From positions 24,219,493 to 24,283,492 of the forward strand of contig OX419759.1 of NCBI GenBank assembly GCA_948567375.1: 64,000 bases of DNA, read 5' to 3'. Below the pieces are notes generated by a model that was given only the letters and a program-made list of their open reading frames with translations, was not told the DNA's origin and searched no databases. Origin of the DNA: Lunularia cruciata (taxonomy: Eukaryota > Streptophyta > Marchantiopsida > Lunulariales > Lunulariaceae). The position numbers and the translations under genes are program-made. Below, piece by piece: positions 57,816-64,000 of the stretch (positions are counted from its first letter, which is position 1; each line of letters starts with the position of its first letter).

Positions 57816-58576
57816 TCTAACACCCATCGGTGCATGTATGCTAATTATGAATATTTAGTTTGGTATTGCAATTAATTGAACCATATTATTTATATGGAAT
57901 TTAACCAAGCTTCTATATTAGCCATGATTAACTAGAGTTAATGATAGCCAAGATAGAAGTGACTCTACTTTAGAAGAAGTAGAAAGAGTGAACATCATTA
58001 TTTTGGATTTAGTGGATTGAATTTTCATTATTTTTTAGGTGTGTGGCTTTGATAAAAGAGTTGAGAACTCTTGGACCCACACTTGTGGACTCTTGGAGTC
58101 TTTTCTTAACAAATTTTTCTATAGTCCAAGGATAGCTCATGTAAAAGAATCCCTCGGGCCATTCGGCCGTATTGAGAGGGGGGCAGCTCCCCTGTTATAG
58201 AATCCTTGACTAAGTTGTTGAATCAAGATAATACCACATGCTTAGAGGATTATTCCAATGAGGTTGGATGTTCTCTTGGACTTTTGACTTTATATGACTT
58301 TTAGCATAATAACTTGAGTTACTATAGTAATAGTAACTTTAGTGTGTAATTATTTTATAAGTAAATAAACTAGGTGTGAGGAGATACTAATCATCTTTTT
58401 ATTTGTAGTTATCTTTAAAATCTCTAGTGAGCAATGGTTTGAGTCTTGGAGGTGCCTTGGAATTTTAATTTTGGAAGAATATGATGGAGTTTGGTTCTTT
58501 GCCTTCTTAGTCCATGGTGCATTTTGTTTAATAGCCATCAGAGGTTCATATTGAGTAAGAGATAAGTCGGGTTACA
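57816..58576 (-). mobile_element. Diverged solo LTR B (inverted)
   Basis: 761 bp aligning end to end with LTR B in reverse orientation, from TCTAACACCC to GGTTACA. It is the oldest LTR B copy by divergence and carries a 46-bp GC-rich insertion at 58153-58198. No element interior is attached and no target duplication was seen. Confidence 0.85.
58153..58198. other. 46-bp GC-rich insertion with 7-bp direct repeats
   Basis: Absent from all other LTR B copies. It is flanked by AGAATCC at 58146-58152 and 58199-58205, and includes an AGGGG...CCCCT hairpin and a GGCC-ATTC-GGCC repeat. Its origin was not recognised. Confidence 0.75.
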
Positions 58577-59079
58577 CTTTGTTATGTTGCTGTGATCTTT
58601 CTAGAAGGCAAGAAAATTTTTTGCATACAATTCTACATTAGACAAAAGTAAGCTATGAGAGCTCACTTAGAGAGAACATTATAGGAAGAAAGTGCTAAAC
58701 TAATATAATGGAACTTAGATCTATTTTTATAGTATGTGGTTCATTATTATTTTTTGAGGTGATATTATATAACTTATGCACATGAGAAGACTTGGAAAGA
58801 TAGTGTGAGGTGGACTATAGATTTTAAAGATGACTTTGATTTTGGGAAATTTTCAAGTTTGAGATATGGACTTGAGATTTTTCATAGATGATAGTTGGTT
58901 TATCCTTTAGTTTGAGCATGTTGAATTATAGTAAGAGTTGCTACATGCATTGAGATAGAATTGTGGAATTTGATAAAGTAAAACTTTCATACTCTTTGGA
59001 ACTTTGTACAAAGTTCACCATTTTTCCAATTTGCATTAGATTGCATTAAACTTTAGAAGACAATTTAGTGATAGGTACG
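58577..59079. other. Unassigned AT-rich spacer
   Basis: 500 bp between two solo LTRs. Nothing was recognised. Confidence 0.5.
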
Positions 59080-59825
59080 TGTAATACCAAGAGCTAGCAA
59101 TATGATCTAGATGTGAAATTTGGTTTGGTAACATATGGAATGATGTTATACATGATGGAAAAAATAGATCAGATAGAAGTATCACCAAAAGAGTACTTCT
59201 ATTAATAGTGCAAAAACCAAAATAGACTTGAAAACCTTAGAACCAATAGCTAGATATATGATTTAAAGATGAAAATTGGTTCAGTAACATTTGGAAGGAT
59301 GTTACACATGATGGACTAAATAGACCAGGAAAAGGTATCACCAAAAGGGGACTTCTACTAATAGAGTAGGAATTGAAATATGCTTGAAATCTTTGAAGGC
59401 AATTTTGGAGGCCTAAACGGATGAACTAGACCTCGAAAATGTACACATCCCCCCCTCCCCCCCAAAAACAAAGGAAAGGTTTGCCTTCCTTCCCCCAGCT
59501 TTTTCTCATCAAGAGCTTTCCAATGATACCTCACCCACATGATTATGAGATTCCTATAGGAAGATTCTCTAAAAGATTCCCTCTGGTCAACGCTTGTTTG
59601 ACCAACCAGATAGGACCAAGACTGGCATGTCACCCATCCAAGTAAGTAAACCAAGGGTGGAGCTTGATGAAATGTCATCTATCTATGTGCCTAATACTAT
59701 GGTGGAACTTCCTTGGAGTAGATCTTCTTTGTTTATATAATAAATAGAAGGTGCTCCTTTGGGGCATAGAAGGATTGAATATGAAGTTTGTGTTTTCTCT
59801 CTTCTCTTGTCCTTGGAGTATTATA
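59080..59825 (+). mobile_element. Solo LTR D (inverted)
   Basis: 746 bp matching LTR D in reverse orientation, TGTAATACC to GTATTATA, including the two tandem ~150-bp units (about 59080-59225 and 59226-59390). A run of C near 59450-59462 corresponds to the G run in the other copies. No interior and no clear target duplication. Confidence 0.85.
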
Positions 59826-59884
59826 ATATGTTACTTTTTTGCTCAAGAATTATTAAGAGATAAGTTTCATAGAGAGAGTTTTGT

Positions 59885-59985
59885 GCATATATATATCAGT
59901 ACACAACATACATTGTTGTCAACATCATACACTATAGAAGCACAACTCACACATAAGTCATACATGAACTCTAAAGTGTCACAAT
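59885..59985 (-). repeat. Direct repeat B2, family P copy 3
   Basis: About 101 bp, diverged at its outer end (TATATATATC in place of TATATACATC). Its partner is 60414-60517. Confidence 0.8.
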
Positions 59986-60413
59986 AATCAATTCTTAATC
60001 AACTCAAATCAGATCAATACTTGATCATTCACTCAATAATCTGCCAACAATTGGACACTGATTACAATCAAGCCACACCCACTCTAGTTAAGAGACTCTA
60101 GGTGACGCTCATCGGCTTTTTGTCCATCATAGCCAAGAACTCAAAGGCTCAATATTAGAGAAGTGAGCTTTTTGGGGTTGCACTTCTAGAGTGTACCTCT
60201 AATTTTGATTTAGATTCCAACCTTAACGGTCCCACTGATGGCACACCTTACGGTGCAAATGGTGCAAGTGATGATAGGCCCCACCATGTAATTGGTACCC
60301 TAAACATGAAAATCTGATCGTCAACAAATAGTCTATGAGTAACTGCCAAAATACCTCTAACTACCAACATTAGTACTCCAACATCCAATGCTACAAATAG
60401 CATGACAACTATC

Positions 60414-60517
60414 ATATGTATATACATCGTTACACAACATACATCGATGTCAACATCATACACTATAGAAACACAACTCCCCCATAAGTCATACTTGAAC
60501 TGTAAAGTGCCACAATT
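60414..60517 (-). repeat. Direct repeat B1, family P copy 3
   Basis: About 104 bp between the polypurine-like tract and the core LTR A2 (59986-60407). Confidence 0.8.
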
Positions 60518-60685
60518 GCCTCCTTAGTTTGCGATTAGGTCCCTCTAACTCCAAATAGCCATCTACTCCAAGTATATGGTATACACTATAGTGGGCAAAG
60601 ATCAGGAGGCCGGATGCTATTGAGCCCCATTGTTAGTTGCCTATCTACAATCTATACAATATAAAAGGTGAACTAGCTATAGGTC

Positions 60686-61110
60686 AAGTACATCTAGGAC
60701 ATGAGCACTGACCTTGAGGAACCACCATGAGAGGAAGAGTCAAACATGCCATATGCCATCCTCTCAAAAAACTATCACACACTAACATAATAGCAGCTCC
60801 ACGAGAAGAGCCACATAACATACACCGCAAGCACATATAACATACACCACAAGTACCAAGTTTGGGTCCATAGTACCATCAATGTTTGGGAGGTAGCATG
60901 GAGCACAATTGTGCACATGATCCTTCCAAACAACACCATCACATCCTTCCAACATAAGGACACAAGAAGGCAAAACCTCATGCACTTTCAAGATAGTATG
61001 GCACATAGTAGCATCAAGTATAGTAGCATCAAGTGTCATCGATGGTATTTGTTATAGATATACATAGTACATGGATGAAATTGATGGATCAAGGGTTTAT
61101 AACCTCATCC
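60686..61110 (-). pseudogene. Integrase C-terminus and PHD finger (copy 3)
   Basis: Integrase arm (VHEVLPSCVLMLEGCDGVVW, CYLPNIDGTMD) followed, after a frame change, by a degenerate PHD finger near 60686-60830: CMLC, VCDSF, GWHMAC and a final SCPRC. The Cys of CDSC is Phe and the Trp of GQWLC is Cys. The stop after CPRCT is in the same place as in copies 1 and 2. Confidence 0.8.
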
Positions 61111-61185
61111 TCAAATGGTAGTATAGCGTAAGGTATCCTTATGTTAAGCAATCGCCAAGTTCTCAAAGGCCATTGGCATCCCTCT

Positions 61186-62300
61186 CTAAAAGATCTCTAA
61201 CCATTGAGAACATGCTCTCATCCATACATCTGGATCATCCAAGTCCAAAACCACAATAACATCTTGATGAATGGCTATAGGTAAATTTGGATCTTGTTCA
61301 TAGAGTAGAAAGTAGGGAGAGAAGGATGCTAAGAAGGCTTTCCAGCTGAACCAATAGCCCATGGCCAACCAAGGTAACGGGAGATCCCAATCTCCCAAGT
61401 GGCCTCTTTGCAAACCATAATTCCATAATATACCCTTCATTGTTTGAACTATTCTCTTTGCTAAGCCATCTACTCTAGGGTGATCTAGGGAGGTAGTATG
61501 ATGATCAAGCAAAGCTTTGTCACACAAGACCTACAACTCCCCCAAGAACTCTGCACCTTGATCAATCAAAACCTCAGTTGGTGTACCAAAATGACTAAGA
61601 ACCCAATCCAGGAATGAGTAAACCGTCCCTTCATTGGACTTGTTAGGAAGTGCCACCAACTCAATCCACTTGGAGAAATGCTCCACCATAAGCAAAATGT
61701 ACCGATGATGGCTCACAATCAATGGTAAAAATCTAGCAAAGTCTAAACTCCAACAATAACCCGACGTCATGATAGGCAATGCGTGTAATTGTGCGTCACA
61801 GGAGCATTAAATATGCTCTAACTTGGTCAGAAACCACACATCTAGCAACAAATTGCTATACATCGGTCTGCATGCCATGCTACCAATAATGACTCTAGAG
61901 TAAGCTATATGTACGCTTTAATCCAAAACGTCCTAGCTCCTCATGAGCATGACAAGCCAACTATGGTCTTTGAGATGAAAATTGTATTACTCACATTCTA
62001 CCATCCTCCATACACAAAGAGTGTATCTGCTCTCCAATCTGAATTGCTTGGCTCATAGAAGAATACAGTCTCTCTCCTTGGCCCAATTGTGCCACCCATA
62101 ACACCATTGTGAAGATAACCCATCATTAAAATATCATCATGAATGTCTTGTTGAATTGTACCACTATCCCTACTCTTTGTATTTGTGACCTCAATACTTC
62201 CTCTTGTATGCAATGAGAGATATACCACCAAAGCCTCAAAAAATATACAGAGAAAGCTAGATGCATGCCAACTTGACACCATCTCCTCATCTGTCTCCCC
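61186..62300 (-). pseudogene. Family P integrase (copy 3)
   Basis: Core fragments at 61531-61779 (SLDFARFLPL, HFGTPTEVLIDQGAEFLGEL) and 61186-61527 (VDGLAKRIVQTMKG, where the catalytic Glu is Lys). The linker is at 61998-62282. Stops and a lost catalytic Glu show it is dead. Confidence 0.85.
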
Positions 62301-62341
62301 ATGCCAACATGCTCCGGTATGATCCTACTGGTTGGGACATA

Positions 62342-64000
62342 AAACTTGAATTCTCTCATTTACTTTTCACTTGAAACTAGCAAAACTTCTACCTTGAGTA
62401 TTATGAATCTATAAGTGTTTGATCTCCAACATCAGATTGTATTGAGGTTACTAAAAATAATAGTTATAAAAATAATCCAACATAATATCCTAGCTCTTTA
62501 GTGATGCTTGTATGAAATATTGTTAAAAGTTGATATTAAGAGTCCTATTTAAGGGGAAAAAAAATTAGGAGATGTATATTTGTTTTCCTTAGAATGATTC
62601 TACTATTATCTTATATAAAATTAGTCAACTGATAAGTTATTTTATATGAGTATGAGTATTTTGTATGAGTAAGTTCTTAATCCAAATATTGTTATATTAA
62701 AAGCACTTCTAATGATGCAATTGTTTTGAACTAACCATAATAAACATAACCTTATGAGCTTATACAAATGATTTATTAATTTATCTCTTAAATAAGTTTG
62801 ATACTTATATATCATTTTATAAAAAAAAATTAATAATAAAATAAGAATGTGAAGTGATGAACTATATTACATCACAAATTAACTTTACAAATTTTAAGTA
62901 ACAAATTTTTCACATCTAATATAGAATCTTTGAACTCTATAAAGAATAAATTGACCAAATAAGAATTGATTATAGTATCATCATTACATATATATATAAT
63001 TAAAATTAAAAAACAATTTAGTAAAAGTAGACTGAGTTGTGAATTATTATCCCAAATTAGTATACTTATGTATTCTATATCTATTGATATGAGACATTAT
63101 CTTGGTTTTTTTTTTTGGGACATTATCTTGGTTTCTTTTTCTAGTATGAAACGATTCAAAAATAAATCTTTCAGTCTACATAGATTTGTCTTGAGAAATA
63201 TTCGGTGAAGAGAAGAATTAAATATAGGAGAATCTAATAACTTGGAAAAAAAATTTCAAGCTCAATGCGTTGATGGTTTATATATGCTAAGACAAATTTC
63301 TGGATGCTTACACCACATATAGAACTCTTGTTAGGATAGAGAGAATTAATCTATAATAAATTCCTCTGATAATTGTCATATAGACTATTTTAGTGCATGG
63401 CTTTTTGAATATAGATATTAAATGATAGATACTCTGTGTAATGAATAATAAATTAATGATCTACAGAACTAAATTAAAACATATTGCAAAAATAAAGCAA
63501 TAATATTAAGATTGAATAGCACACCTTTTATGCGAGTTAGCTTCTTATGAATTTCAATTTCAAGAGAAAGCACTGTAGTCTATAGTCCACTATAAGAGAT
63601 TCCAAGAGTTCTAATTTCAGATTTTTAATTGAACTCTAAAACCAAACAAGTCACATGGATGAAACTTCAGTTAAACTTCTAGTTTGACTAAACTCAAGTT
63701 AAACTTCAGTTACTAAACTAATTGAAATTTAACTGAAGTCATAATAAAATATGGATGAACCTTCAGACTAATCTGTGGAAAAGATATTCATCACAATCAT
63801 TCCCTCTGAAGATGAACAGTTTAGTCTTCTAGTCTTTTCACCTAAAAAACAGTTGCGCCGTATGATGTAGGATGTCTGGTTTTATCTAGGACATAGATTA
63901 ACTCAAAATTCAAAATAGTCAGACAAAAAAAGGCAGTTTCTAGAAAGACAACAAAGATATAATTTACAGTAAACTTAAAACACGTAAATAAGAAATGAAA
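62342..64000. other. AT-rich spacer to the window end
   Basis: 1.7 kb of very AT-rich DNA. The only structure noted is a short duplication of ACATTATCTTGGTTT around 63092-63135 separated by a T run. Confidence 0.5.

Larger units (their letters stand above)
59885..62341 (-). mobile_element. Family P copy 3, 5'-truncated
   Basis: Matches 23808-26270 in the same orientation: B2 (59885-59985), A2 (59986-60407), B1 (60414-60517), PHD finger, integrase C-terminus and integrase. Similarity stops abruptly at 62341, where copy 2 goes on into RNase H. More diverged than copies 1 and 2. Confidence 0.88.

Noticed and set aside
1-64000. CRISPR arrays, tRNA or rRNA genes.
   Set aside because: No regularly spaced repeats or RNA gene signatures were seen. 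The repeats all fit retroelement LTRs or simple tandem repeats.

Overview
The window looks like the repeat-rich genome of a land plant. The retrotransposons have plant-type tRNA-iMet primer sites, TATA boxes and short target-site duplications, and there is a plant-style telo-box. The only intact cellular gene is a TPR-SET protein. The very large share of old nested Ty3/gypsy and Ty1/copia DNA, together with a gypsy family ending in a PHD finger, would fit a seed-free plant (bryophyte, lycophyte or fern), but the lineage cannot be fixed from the sequence alone.

Layout. 1-1210: 3' end of a gypsy element whose polyprotein ends in a PHD finger (family P, copy 1, + strand). 1250-3792: decayed gypsy pol (element E, - strand), cut by a fragment of LTR family B. 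4495-13115: decayed copia element (- strand) split by an internally deleted gypsy element B (7527-11312). 13192-21690: chromovirus D (- strand), itself split by a 1.9 kb solo LTR (F, 15938-17861) with a perfect 5-bp target duplication. 23808-33186: the longest copy of family P (copy 2, - strand), with gag, zinc knuckles, protease, a C5 cytosine DNA methyltransferase, RNase H, integrase and PHD finger, interrupted by a solo LTR B (31944-32640). 34185-39699: chromovirus C (- strand), nearly full length, with both LTRs, an exact iMet primer site and a C-terminal chromodomain. 43156-44894: deleted second copy of D. 48093-49520: fossil pogo/Tigger-type transposase (- strand). 51484-51955: pyrimidine-rich degenerate repeat. 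52771-54501: TPR-SET gene (+). 57816-58576, 59080-59825 and 59885-62341: solo LTR B, solo LTR D and a truncated third copy of family P. The remaining stretches are AT-rich with no recognisable gene.

The most notable content is family P. Read in order, copy 2 carries methyltransferase motifs I, IV, VI, IX and X between protease and RNase H, and the family ends in a PHD finger where chromoviruses C and D carry a chromodomain. It could therefore both write DNA methylation and read histone tails. Its 3' end has an unusual repeat-LTR-repeat order (B1-A2-B2) in all three copies, while the one candidate 5' end has A alone. Copy 2 has lost its reverse transcriptase, and all copies carry stops or frameshifts. 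Several of the stops are TAG where CAG (Gln) is expected, as deamination of methylated cytosine would give.

Everything except the SET gene appears to be non-functional. The relative order of insertion can be read from the nesting: copia before B, D before F, and P copy 2 before solo LTR B.
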